From contig NZ_KE384071.1 in the NCBI RefSeq assembly GCF_000423665.1, forward strand, positions 434,001-498,000: 64,000 nt of DNA. The letters are read 5' to 3'. How positions within the stretch are numbered: the first letter of the stretch is position 1; each line of letters starts with the position of its first letter. Positions 32,958 to 40,009 of this stretch are shown here, piece after piece. The notes below the pieces were generated by a model. It worked only from the letters and a program-made list of their open reading frames with translations, had not been told where the DNA came from and did no database searches. The position numbers and the translations under genes were made by a program. The stretch is from Solirubrobacter soli DSM 22325. GTDB taxonomy: Bacteria; Actinomycetota; Thermoleophilia; Solirubrobacterales; Solirubrobacteraceae.

Positions 32958-33898
32958 GCCAGCCAGCGCGGGTCCGGGGAGCGCTCGCCGCGCTCCATCG
33001 AGTGCACGAGCTCGACCACCGCGTCGTTGCAGGGCGTCGCGATGCCGAGCTCGCGACCCTTGCTCGCCACGCCCCCGTTGACGACGTCGACCTCGGTGTC
33101 GCGCCCCGCGTCGAGGTCCTGAAGCATCGAGGGGCGCACGTTGTACATGTGGCGCATCATCTGCGCCACCGCCTCCGGGCCGAACTCGTGCGCCTCGACG
33201 TCGTGGATGCGCTCCAGCTGGAGGTTCTGCGCGTCGCCGACCGCGACGCCCTCGGCCCACAGCGCGAACACGGCCTCCGGCCCCTGCTCGGCGACGCCGC
33301 CGTAGCGCAGGCCGGACACCGCTGACAGCCCGGTGAACGTGGAGTTGATCAGCAGCTTGGACCAGATCATCCCGCGCACGTTGTCGGTGACGCGGGTGCG
33401 GCCGACCGGCTCGAGCGCGGCGGCCAGCGTGCTCGCCCGCTCGGAGCGCGTCCCGTCCAGCTCGCCCACCATGTAGCCGCCGAGCGAGTCGCGGATCAGG
33501 TGGCCCGGCCCGACGTTGGATCCGCCCCATTCGACGATGCAGGCGAGCAGGTTGCCCCGGCCGACGATCCCCTCCATCCGGTCCTGGATCAGGCCGTTGC
33601 CCATCGAGACGAACGCGCCGATCCCACCGCGCGCGACCAGCGGCTCGAGCGCGACGTGGTGCAGCGGCGACTTGACGGCGACCATGGCGTAGTCGAACTC
33701 GCCGTCGAGCTCGTCGACGCTCGCCACCGCGTCGAGGACGGCGGTCCGCTCCTCGCCTTCCTGCTCGTAGATCAGGCCCTTGCGGAGGGCGGCGACGTGG
33801 TCGGCGTTGGCGTCGAGCACGACGACGTCGGCGTCCATCTGCGCGGCGGTGATGCCGCCGATGGCACCGCCACCGACGACCAGGATCCTGGACGGCAT
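32915..33898 (-). CDS. 2-dehydropantoate 2-reductase (ApbA/PanE) family protein
   Basis: A 327-residue NAD(P)-dependent reductase. The N-terminal dinucleotide loop is LVVGGGAIGGITAAQM, followed by VVLDANADHVAALR and 'MVAVKSPLHH' and the conserved NGL of SMGNGLIQ. The C-terminal helical domain holds WSKLLINSTFTGLSAVSGL, with the catalytic Lys of the family. PanE makes pantoate for coenzyme A, but many family members act on other 2-oxo acids and no pan gene is adjacent. Start ATG 33898 is 4 bp from the cupredoxin gene stop. Confidence 0.85.
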   Translation of the reverse strand: MPSRILVVGGGAIGGITAAQMDADVVVLDANADHVAALRKGLIYEQEGEERTAVLDAVASVDELDGEFDYAMVAVKSPLHHVALEPLVARGGIGAFVSMGNGLIQDRMEGIVGRGNLLACIVEWGGSNVGPGHLIRDSLGGYMVGELDGTRSERASTLAAALEPVGRTRVTDNVRGMIWSKLLINSTFTGLSAVSGLRYGGVAEQGPEAVFALWAEGVAVGDAQNLQLERIHDVEAHEFGPEAVAQMMRHMYNVRPSMLQDLDAGRDTEVDVVNGGVASKGRELGIATPCNDAVVELVHSMERGERSPDPRWLAYVSEAQTISATDT

Positions 33899-33902
33899 CC
33901 GC

Positions 33903-34736
33903 CTAGCGTAGGCGGAACGTGGCGCTGCGCGCGAGCTCGGTGGCCGCGTCGGAAGCGGTCAGCAGCACCCGCGCCTGGACCTTGCGGCCGCGCTTGAGCG
34001 TGAAGCGGACCTTCGAGGACGCGTCGAGCTCGGCGACCTTGACCGGCCACCAGCCGAAGTGCTCCTTGAGCTTGAGCTGGAGCACGACGGTCGCGCCCTT
34101 GGACGCCGGGGTGACGGTCGCGTCGATCTGCAGTTGCTTGCCCCGCACCTTCTGTGTCGCGCTCACCTTGCGGTCGAGCACGAGCACCTGCACGGGCGGC
34201 GCGGACTCGCCGTCGACCACCGCCGTGTACGCCGTCGTCTCGCGCGGAGTCACCGTCGCGGTGAACGCGCCGCCGGCTCCGACCTTGGCAGTGCTCGTCT
34301 CCACGCCGCCCGCCTGGATCGACACGGTCGCACCCTCGGGCAGCGCGGCGCGGCCGGTGAGCGCGTACGGCTTGCCGGGCGCGGCGGGTTCCTTCGCGGC
34401 GTCGAGCAGCACGCGATGCACGGCGACGTCACCGCGCATTGACGGATGCAGCTGACAGAAATATGCGAAATCGCCTGGGGTGTCGAAGCGCAGTTGGTAC
34501 GAGGCCGACATCAGCAGCCGCGGCGACGCGAAGCTGCCGTCGTCGGCGTTGACGTTGTGGGTGCGCAGGGAGTCGTTGTGCCACGTCACCGTGTCGCCGG
34601 CGAGCACGTCGACGTGCGGGATCCCGAACGCCGCGTTGTAGATCGGGACCGCCGGGCCGTGATCCATCTCGGACGCCGACGCGGGTGCCGCGAAGAGCAC
34701 GAGGAACGCGAGCATCAGGGGCAGGCTTCGGCGCAT
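33903..34736 (-). CDS. Secreted cupredoxin (plastocyanin-like) with Ig-like tail
   Basis: A 277-residue exported protein (signal peptide 1-21, APASA). The first 110 residues are a cupredoxin domain with type 1 copper ligands: His in TVTWHNDSLRTHNV, and Cys, His and Met in AYFCQLHPSMRG. The rest is a pair of beta-rich Ig-like domains of Val/Thr-rich strands (ATVSIQAGGVETS, KQLQIDATVTPAS). A Tyr/Met-rich patch is absent. It likely carries one copper outside the cell as an electron carrier or copper store. It diverges from the two-cupredoxin/oxidase operon 168 bp away, so the group probably shares copper-linked control. Confidence 0.83.
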   Translation of the reverse strand: MRRSLPLMLAFLVLFAAPASASEMDHGPAVPIYNAAFGIPHVDVLAGDTVTWHNDSLRTHNVNADDGSFASPRLLMSASYQLRFDTPGDFAYFCQLHPSMRGDVAVHRVLLDAAKEPAAPGKPYALTGRAALPEGATVSIQAGGVETSTAKVGAGGAFTATVTPRETTAYTAVVDGESAPPVQVLVLDRKVSATQKVRGKQLQIDATVTPASKGATVVLQLKLKEHFGWWPVKVAELDASSKVRFTLKRGRKVQARVLLTASDAATELARSATFRLR

Positions 34737-34849
34737 CGCACCGACTATCTCGATTTCGATCAGCCGGTGATAGGGAGTTCTCCGAACGGGGGTTTGAGAG
34801 CTAGCCGTACGGGGGGCCTCGTACGACCTCTAGACCTTCCCTGTATCAC

Positions 34850-34880
34850 TTGACATGGCCTCCGCGCTCCCGTTGGCTAT
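34850..34880 (+). promoter_or_regulatory. Candidate promoter of the cupredoxin-laccase operon
   Basis: A perfect -35 box TTGACA lies at 34850-34855. A weak -10-like GGCTAT follows at 34875-34880 (19-bp spacer), about 24 bp upstream of ATG 34905. The gene's ribosome site AAAGGAG sits between. The 168-bp intergenic stretch also holds an 8-bp palindrome TCGTACGA (34819-34826), the only other structure I see there. Confidence 0.4.
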
Positions 34881-34904
34881 CTCAACACCACTTAAAGGAG
34901 CGCC

Positions 34905-35954
34905 ATGATGGTTCCCCTCCGGGCGGTCGCGTTCGCCAGTGCGGCGGCGGCTCTGCTCGTGCCTGCGGCAGCTCAGGCGAAGACCACGACGGTCTCTGTC
35001 GGCCCCCCGCTCGCGGCCGCCAAGAAGATGGGCGAGACGACCACTGCCAACGCCTTCTTCCCGTCCAAACTGAAGGTCAACGTCGGCGACTCGGTGAAGT
35101 TCGTGCCGGCCGGCTTCCACACGGTCAACTTCCCGAAGAAGGGCGACGGGCCGTTCGACCTGATCATCCCGACCGGCCAGAAGGTCGCCGGGTCCAACGA
35201 CGCCGCGGGCGTCGCGTTCTGGTTCAACGGACAGGACGCCCTCAGCCTGAACCCCGCGTTCGCCACCGCGAACGGCTGGGGCAAGAAGGCGACATACACG
35301 GGCGCCAAGGGCGTCGAGTCCGGCCTGCCGCCCGACAAGGCCAAGCCGATGACGGTGAAGTTCACCAAGGCCGGCAACTACACCTACTACTGCGACCTGC
35401 ACCCGGGCATGAAGGCCTCGGTGACGGTCGTCAAGAAGGGCGCCAAGCAGGACGCGGCGGCCGCGAAGAAGCAGGCCGACGCAGCGGTCAAGGCCGCCAA
35501 GGACCTGGACAAGACCGATCCGGGTGCCAACACCGTCAGCGTCGGCGTGGCGGCCAAGGGCGGCGTCGAGTACTTCGGCATGGTCCCGGCGGCGCTCACG
35601 GTCGCCAAGGGCACCACGGTCAAGTTCCAGATGAGCAAGGGCTCCTACGAGGCCCACACCGTGACGTTCGGGCCCGGCAACATCGAGGACCCGTCGTCCT
35701 ACATCGGTGGCATCGCGGCGTCGTTCGAGTCACCCTCGATCGACCCGAAGGGCACCTATCCGTCCGACGTCGGCGCACTGGTCTCGCTGACCCCCACCAC
35801 GCACGGCAACGGCTTCTTCAACACCGGCGTCCTGGACGCCAACTCGAAGTCGCCGCTCCCCGAGTCGGCGAGCGTCAAGTTCGACACGGCCGGCACCTAC
35901 AACTACTACTGCCTGATCCACCCCTTCATGCACGGTACCGTCACCGTCCAGTGA
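34905..35954 (+). CDS. Secreted protein with two cupredoxin domains
   Basis: A 349-residue exported protein (signal peptide 1-25, AAAQA). Domain 1 (about 30-175) has a His in FVPAGFHTVNFP and the copper-ligand set YYCDLHPGMKASV. An Ala/Lys-rich helical linker (AAAKKQADAAVKAAKDLDK, about 183-204) joins it to domain 2 (about 210-349), whose ligands are His in YEAHTVTFG and Cys/His/Met in YYCLIHPFMHGTV. Each domain should hold a type 1 copper. The upstream TTGACA and AAAGGAG site mark the operon start. The stop overlaps the oxidase start as GTGA, so the pair is probably translated together; the protein may donate or accept electrons for the oxidase. Confidence 0.88.
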   Translation: MMVPLRAVAFASAAAALLVPAAAQAKTTTVSVGPPLAAAKKMGETTTANAFFPSKLKVNVGDSVKFVPAGFHTVNFPKKGDGPFDLIIPTGQKVAGSNDAAGVAFWFNGQDALSLNPAFATANGWGKKATYTGAKGVESGLPPDKAKPMTVKFTKAGNYTYYCDLHPGMKASVTVVKKGAKQDAAAAKKQADAAVKAAKDLDKTDPGANTVSVGVAAKGGVEYFGMVPAALTVAKGTTVKFQMSKGSYEAHTVTFGPGNIEDPSSYIGGIAASFESPSIDPKGTYPSDVGALVSLTPTTHGNGFFNTGVLDANSKSPLPESASVKFDTAGTYNYYCLIHPFMHGTVTVQ

Positions 35955-36874
35955 GACGGCTGACAACGGTTTTGACCATCGGGGCGGCGAGCTTGCTCGC
36001 CGCCCCGTCGGCGTCCGCGGCCACCCGCGAGTACTGGGTGGCGGCGGTGCCCGTGACGTTCAACATCGTCCCCAACGGCAAGGACGCGATCATGGGGATG
36101 GAGTACCCGCCGGCCGACACGGTCTTCGGCACGACGGTGTACCGCCGCTACACGAAGGGCTGGAAGAAGCCGATGGCCAACGTGTCGGCGCCCGGCTCCG
36201 GCAACGCCGACCTGATGCCCGGGCCGCTGATCAAGGCCCGCGTCGGCGACAAGATCCGGGTCCACTTCAAGAACCTGGACACGACCTTCAACCGGCCGCA
36301 CTCGATGCACTTCCACGGCGTCGAGTACAAGCCCTCCTCCGACGGCGCCTACCTGCCCGGCTTCTCCGGCCGCGACGCCGACGTCAAGCCCGGCCAGACC
36401 TGGACCTACAAGCTCACCGCCGGCCGCGACTCCGCCGGCGCCTGGCCCTACCACGACCACGGCCCGGAGATGGAGGCCTCGATCGACGGCGGCATGTTCG
36501 GCATGCTCTCGATCCTCGGCAAGCGCGAGAAGGCCCCCGACCGCGAGTACGTCGTCGTCTTCTCCCCGATGGGCAAGTTCCAGGCGATCGACGGCCGCGC
36601 CTTCGTCGGCAACACCCCGGTCTTCAAGTCCCGCGTCGGCGACCTCGTCCAGTGGGACGTGACCGTGATGGGCTCAGAGCACCACACCTTCCACGTCCAC
36701 GGCCACCGCTGGCGCGACCCCGCCGGCACCCCCGTCGACACCGTCACCCTCGGCCCCGCCGAGTCGATCCGCATCCGCTGGCGCGAACGCGACCCAGGCA
36801 CCTGGCTCTACCACTGCCACGTCGAGACCCACATGGCGGCGGGCATGATCGGCACCTACCAAGTTAAACGCTAG
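35951..36874 (+). CDS. Two-domain multicopper oxidase, small-laccase type
   Basis: A 307-residue exported oxidase (signal peptide 1-23) with only two cupredoxin domains. Domain 1 has HSMHFHGVEY and WPYHDHGPEM, where Asp replaces the type 1 Cys. Domain 2 has HTFHVHGHRW and WLYHCHVETHMAAGM, giving the type 1 site (His, Cys, His, Met) and the His-x-His pairs for the trinuclear cluster. This T1-in-domain-2 layout is that of Streptomyces small laccases, which work as trimers and reduce O2 to water while oxidising phenols or metals. Start GTG 35951 overlaps the preceding stop as GTGA. Paired with the upstream cupredoxin. Confidence 0.9.
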   Translation: MRRLTTVLTIGAASLLAAPSASAATREYWVAAVPVTFNIVPNGKDAIMGMEYPPADTVFGTTVYRRYTKGWKKPMANVSAPGSGNADLMPGPLIKARVGDKIRVHFKNLDTTFNRPHSMHFHGVEYKPSSDGAYLPGFSGRDADVKPGQTWTYKLTAGRDSAGAWPYHDHGPEMEASIDGGMFGMLSILGKREKAPDREYVVVFSPMGKFQAIDGRAFVGNTPVFKSRVGDLVQWDVTVMGSEHHTFHVHGHRWRDPAGTPVDTVTLGPAESIRIRWRERDPGTWLYHCHVETHMAAGMIGTYQVKR

Positions 36875-36876
36875 AT

Positions 36877-36980
36877 AAGGGGTCAGGCACCTTAGGTTCT
36901 CTTTAGGTTCTCTTTGGGCGAGCGCCGCGCTGCTGCGCCGCGCGTGGAACCTAACGGCGAGGTAAAGGGTCTGACCCCTT
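36877..36980. repeat. Palindromic repeat element between convergent genes
   Basis: AAGGGGTCAG (36877-36886) and CTGACCCCTT (36971-36980) are perfect 10-bp inverted ends. Inside are two tandem copies of TTAGGTTCTCT (36892-36902 and 36903-36913), an inverted AACCTAA (36948-36954) and a GC-rich hairpin core. The 115-bp gap between the oxidase and rsmI is filled by this element. It looks like a REP/BIME-type or miniature mobile repeat; GGGGTCAGGCACC-type phrases are the kind of motif such repeats carry. Confidence 0.6.
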
Positions 36981-36989
36981 AGGTGGGCT

Positions 36990-37793
36990 TTAGGTTGCGA
37001 CCTCGCGGTAGAGGGCGTTCGCGGGCGCTCCGGTGAGGTCGGAGACGACCTTGGCGGCGGTCTTTGCGCGGGCGCCCGCTTCGACCAGTGTGCGGACGGC
37101 CTCGACGGCTGCTGGGTCGAGGCCCTCGGGGGCGGGGGCGGCGCCGACGACGAGGACGATCTCGCCGCGGGCCTCTTCGCTGGCGTACTTCTCGGCCAGG
37201 TCGGCGGCGGTGCCGCGGACGACCTCCTCGTGGAGCTTGGTGAGCTCGCGGCAGACGGCGACGGGGCGGGTGGGGTCGAGCTCGGCGAGGATGGCGAGGC
37301 TCGCGGCCAGCCGGCGGGGGGACTCGAAGGCGACGAGCGTCTCCGGGTTGGCGAACGCGGTCTCCAGCGCGCCGCGCTTGCGGGGGAGGAAGCCGGCGAA
37401 GCGCCAGACGTCGGACGGCAGTGCGCTCGCGACGAGGGCGGTGAGGGCCGAAGACGGGCCCGGGAGCACCTCGACCGCCAGGCCCGCGGCCACGCAGCCC
37501 TGCACCAGCGGGAAGCCCGGGTCGGACACGAGCGGCATGCCGGCATCCGAGACGAGCGCGACGACCGCGCCCCCGCGCATCTGTTCGACCAACTCGGCCG
37601 CCCTCGCGCGCTCGTTGTGCTCGTGGTAGCTGACGAGCTTGGCCGAGACGCCATAGCGCTCGAGCAGCACCCGCGTGTGGCGGGTGTCCTCGCACGCGAC
37701 GACGTCGGCCTCGCGCAGCGCGGCGAGGACGCGCAGCGTGACGTCCTCGAGGTTCCCGATCGGCGTCGGGCAGACGACCAGCCGGCCGCTCAC
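36990..37793 (-). CDS. rsmI: 16S rRNA (cytidine1402-2'-O)-methyltransferase
   Basis: RsmI methylates the ribose of C1402 in 16S rRNA with SAM. The 267-residue protein belongs to the tetrapyrrole-methylase-like (SAM-dependent) fold: LVVCPTPIGNLEDVTLRVL at the N-terminus, ACEDTRHTRVLLERYG, 'VALVSDAGMPLVSDPGFPLVQ' (SDAGMPLVSDPG), and LPGPSSALTALVASALP, all RsmI hallmarks. The C-terminal helix 'TAAKVVSDLTGAPANALYRE' completes it. Start GTG 37793. The stop is just 10 bp from the inverted repeat element. Confidence 0.94.
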   Translation of the reverse strand: MSGRLVVCPTPIGNLEDVTLRVLAALREADVVACEDTRHTRVLLERYGVSAKLVSYHEHNERARAAELVEQMRGGAVVALVSDAGMPLVSDPGFPLVQGCVAAGLAVEVLPGPSSALTALVASALPSDVWRFAGFLPRKRGALETAFANPETLVAFESPRRLAASLAILAELDPTRPVAVCRELTKLHEEVVRGTAADLAEKYASEEARGEIVLVVGAAPAPEGLDPAAVEAVRTLVEAGARAKTAAKVVSDLTGAPANALYREVAT

Positions 37794-37857
37794 GACGCCA
37801 CCCTCGGAATGCCCAAGACCCCGCGGTCGGTCCCGCGCAGGCGGTTGCCGGGCTCGA

Positions 37858-38847
37858 TCACGGTCGCGCTTCGATGGCGCCCGTGACGACCCCGTCGAGC
37901 ATGTCGCGCGCCAGCAGCCCCGCTCCGATCATTCCCGCCTGGGGGCCGAGCTGGGCGGCCTCGACGCGCACCACGTCCTTGCCCGGGGCGAGCGCCCGCT
38001 CGAGCATCACCTCACGGGCGGGCGCGAGCAGCAGCTCACCCGCCGCGATCACGCCGCCGCCGATGACGACCATCTGCGGGTTGAAGATGTTCACGAGGTT
38101 GGTGATGCCGACGCCCAGCGCGCGGCCGATCGTCTCGATCGCGCCGCGGGCGACCGGGTCGCCGCCGGTGGCCAGCTCGGTGATCAGCGGACCGGTGAGC
38201 TCCCGTCCTTCTTCCAGCGCCTGGCCGAGTGCGGTGTCTGGCCGCCGCGCGACCGCCAGCGACGCCTCGCGGACCAGCGCCGAGCCCGACGCCACCGACT
38301 CGAGGCAGCCCCAGTTCGGGCAGTTGCCCTGGCACGGCCGGCCGTTGATCTCGACCACCATGTGGCCCATCTCGGCGCCACCGTTGATCCAGCCGCGGTA
38401 GATCTGCCCGTTCAGCAGCAGGCCGCCACCGATCCCGGTCCCCAGCGTCAGCAGTGCAACGTCCGTTGCACCCTGCGCGACCCCGAGCCGCGCCTCGCAC
38501 ACGGTGTGGCAGTTCGCGTCGTTGTCGACGACGACGGGGATGCCCAGCCGCTCCGCCATCACGTCGGCGAACGCGATGTCCTTCAGCGGCACATTGACGG
38601 CCTGGACGGCCATGCCGGTGCGGGAGTCGAACGTGCACGGGATGCCGAACCCGATCGCTTCGATCGGCGCGCCGATCGCCGTCCGGATCTCATCCATCGC
38701 GTCGGCGATCATCTGCACGAGCTCGTCCTGCGAGAGGCCGTAGACAAGGCGGTTGGTACGGTGGATCACTGAAAGGTCCGCGCCGACCGCTCCCGCCAGC
38801 AGCTTCGTGCCGCCGAGGTCGACGCCGATGACGTAGCCCTCGGCCAT
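37858..38847 (-). CDS. ROK family sugar kinase (glucokinase-like)
   Basis: A 329-residue ROK protein with no DNA-binding domain, so a kinase rather than a repressor. ATP-binding phosphate-1 motif: GVDLGGTKLLAGAV. Further motifs: VVVDNDANCHTVCEARLG with the catalytic Asp, LLTLGTGIGGGLLLNG, HMVVEINGRPCQGNCPNWGCLES, and VVIGGGVIAAG. The metal motif C-x3-C-x4-C (CQGNCPNWGC) and the His of GHM are as in bacterial glucokinases of this group. It likely phosphorylates glucose or a related hexose. It diverges from the LCP gene with only 22 bp between starts. Confidence 0.9.
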   Translation of the reverse strand: MAEGYVIGVDLGGTKLLAGAVGADLSVIHRTNRLVYGLSQDELVQMIADAMDEIRTAIGAPIEAIGFGIPCTFDSRTGMAVQAVNVPLKDIAFADVMAERLGIPVVVDNDANCHTVCEARLGVAQGATDVALLTLGTGIGGGLLLNGQIYRGWINGGAEMGHMVVEINGRPCQGNCPNWGCLESVASGSALVREASLAVARRPDTALGQALEEGRELTGPLITELATGGDPVARGAIETIGRALGVGITNLVNIFNPQMVVIGGGVIAAGELLLAPAREVMLERALAPGKDVVRVEAAQLGPQAGMIGAGLLARDMLDGVVTGAIEARP

Positions 38848-38869
38848 CGCGCCACCTTACCGATCTGCC

Positions 38870-40009
38870 ATGGCCGATTCTCGCGACGACGAAGAACCCC
38901 AGTACACGCTCTACCGCGCCAAGCCGAAGCTCTTCGGCCGCCGCGGCGGCGATGACGGCGGTCTGCGCTCGATGCAGGAGGAGCCGCCACGCGGCTACGA
39001 GGAGACGCCCCCGCAGCCCGGCCGCGCGCCCAAGCCGGGCCGCCGCCGTCGTCGCGGCCCGCGCCCGCGGATCAGCTTCTGGCGGGTCCTGCGCTGGCTG
39101 GTCGTCGCGCTCGTCGCCTGGCTCGCGATCAGCCTCGTGCTGTTCCTGATCTCCGCGCAGGTGCAGTCGTCGAAGGTCTCCGACGCCGCCGACAACGAGC
39201 TGGGTGGCGCCGGCTACCCGCTCACGTCGCCCAACACGATCCTCGTGCTCGGCTCGGACGCCCGCACCAAGGGCTCCAAGGAGCCGGGAGCGCAGAAGAT
39301 CGGCCAGCCGAGCCGCTCGGACAGCATCCTGCTCATGCGCATCGGCGGCGGCCACAACTCCACGCTCAGCATCCCCCGCGACACCGTCGTGAACATCCCC
39401 GGGAGCGGCCAGAACAAGATCAACGCCGCCTACGCCATCGGCGGCCCCGCCCTCGCGATCCGCACGGTCGAGTCCTACCTCGGCATCCCGGTCAACCACC
39501 TCGTCGAGGTCAACTTCGAGAACTTCCCGCAGCTGATCGACGCGCTCGGCGGCGTCACCTACCGCGGCGGCTGCGTCGTCTCCAAGCTCAACGGCGGCTT
39601 CAAGAACGGCGGCTACACGCTGCGCCTGCACGCCGGCAAGCAGGAGATCAACGGCAAGCAGGCGCTCGCCCTCGCCCGCACGCGCAAGAACGAGTGCAAC
39701 CCGAAGGAGTCCGACCTCACCCGCGCCCGCCGCCAGCAGAAGATCCTCGGCTCGATCAAGGACAAGGTCACCTCCTTCGAGACCTTCGTCCGCCTCCCGT
39801 GGGTCTCCTGGGCGGCCCCGAAGGCGATCCGCTCGGACATGTCCGGCCCCTCGCTCCTCGGGCTCGTGGGTGCCGAGCTGACCGGCGGCACCGCCAAGCC
39901 GACCGTCCTGAAGCCCACCGGCGCGGTCACGCTGCCCGACGGCGGCGCCGGGCTCACCGTCGACGACGCGACCAAACGCCGCGCCGTCGACACGTTCCTC
40001 AACGGCTGA
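38870..40009 (+). CDS. LytR-CpsA-Psr (LCP) family cell-wall ligase
   Basis: A 379-residue membrane protein that transfers polyprenyl-linked glycopolymers to peptidoglycan. A basic/Pro-rich cytoplasmic tail (1-70, RRRRRGPRPR) precedes one TM helix (about 74-95). The extracellular LCP domain has ILVLGSDAR, SDSILLMRIGGG, LSIPRDTVVNIPG with the catalytic Arg-Asp, NKINAAYAIGGP, ALALARTRKNECN, and LTRARRQQKIL. Start ATG 38870 is 22 bp from the divergent ROK gene. The 3' end overlaps the convergent first PKD-type gene by 11 bp. Confidence 0.93.
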   Translation: MADSRDDEEPQYTLYRAKPKLFGRRGGDDGGLRSMQEEPPRGYEETPPQPGRAPKPGRRRRRGPRPRISFWRVLRWLVVALVAWLAISLVLFLISAQVQSSKVSDAADNELGGAGYPLTSPNTILVLGSDARTKGSKEPGAQKIGQPSRSDSILLMRIGGGHNSTLSIPRDTVVNIPGSGQNKINAAYAIGGPALAIRTVESYLGIPVNHLVEVNFENFPQLIDALGGVTYRGGCVVSKLNGGFKNGGYTLRLHAGKQEINGKQALALARTRKNECNPKESDLTRARRQQKILGSIKDKVTSFETFVRLPWVSWAAPKAIRSDMSGPSLLGLVGAELTGGTAKPTVLKPTGAVTLPDGGAGLTVDDATKRRAVDTFLNG

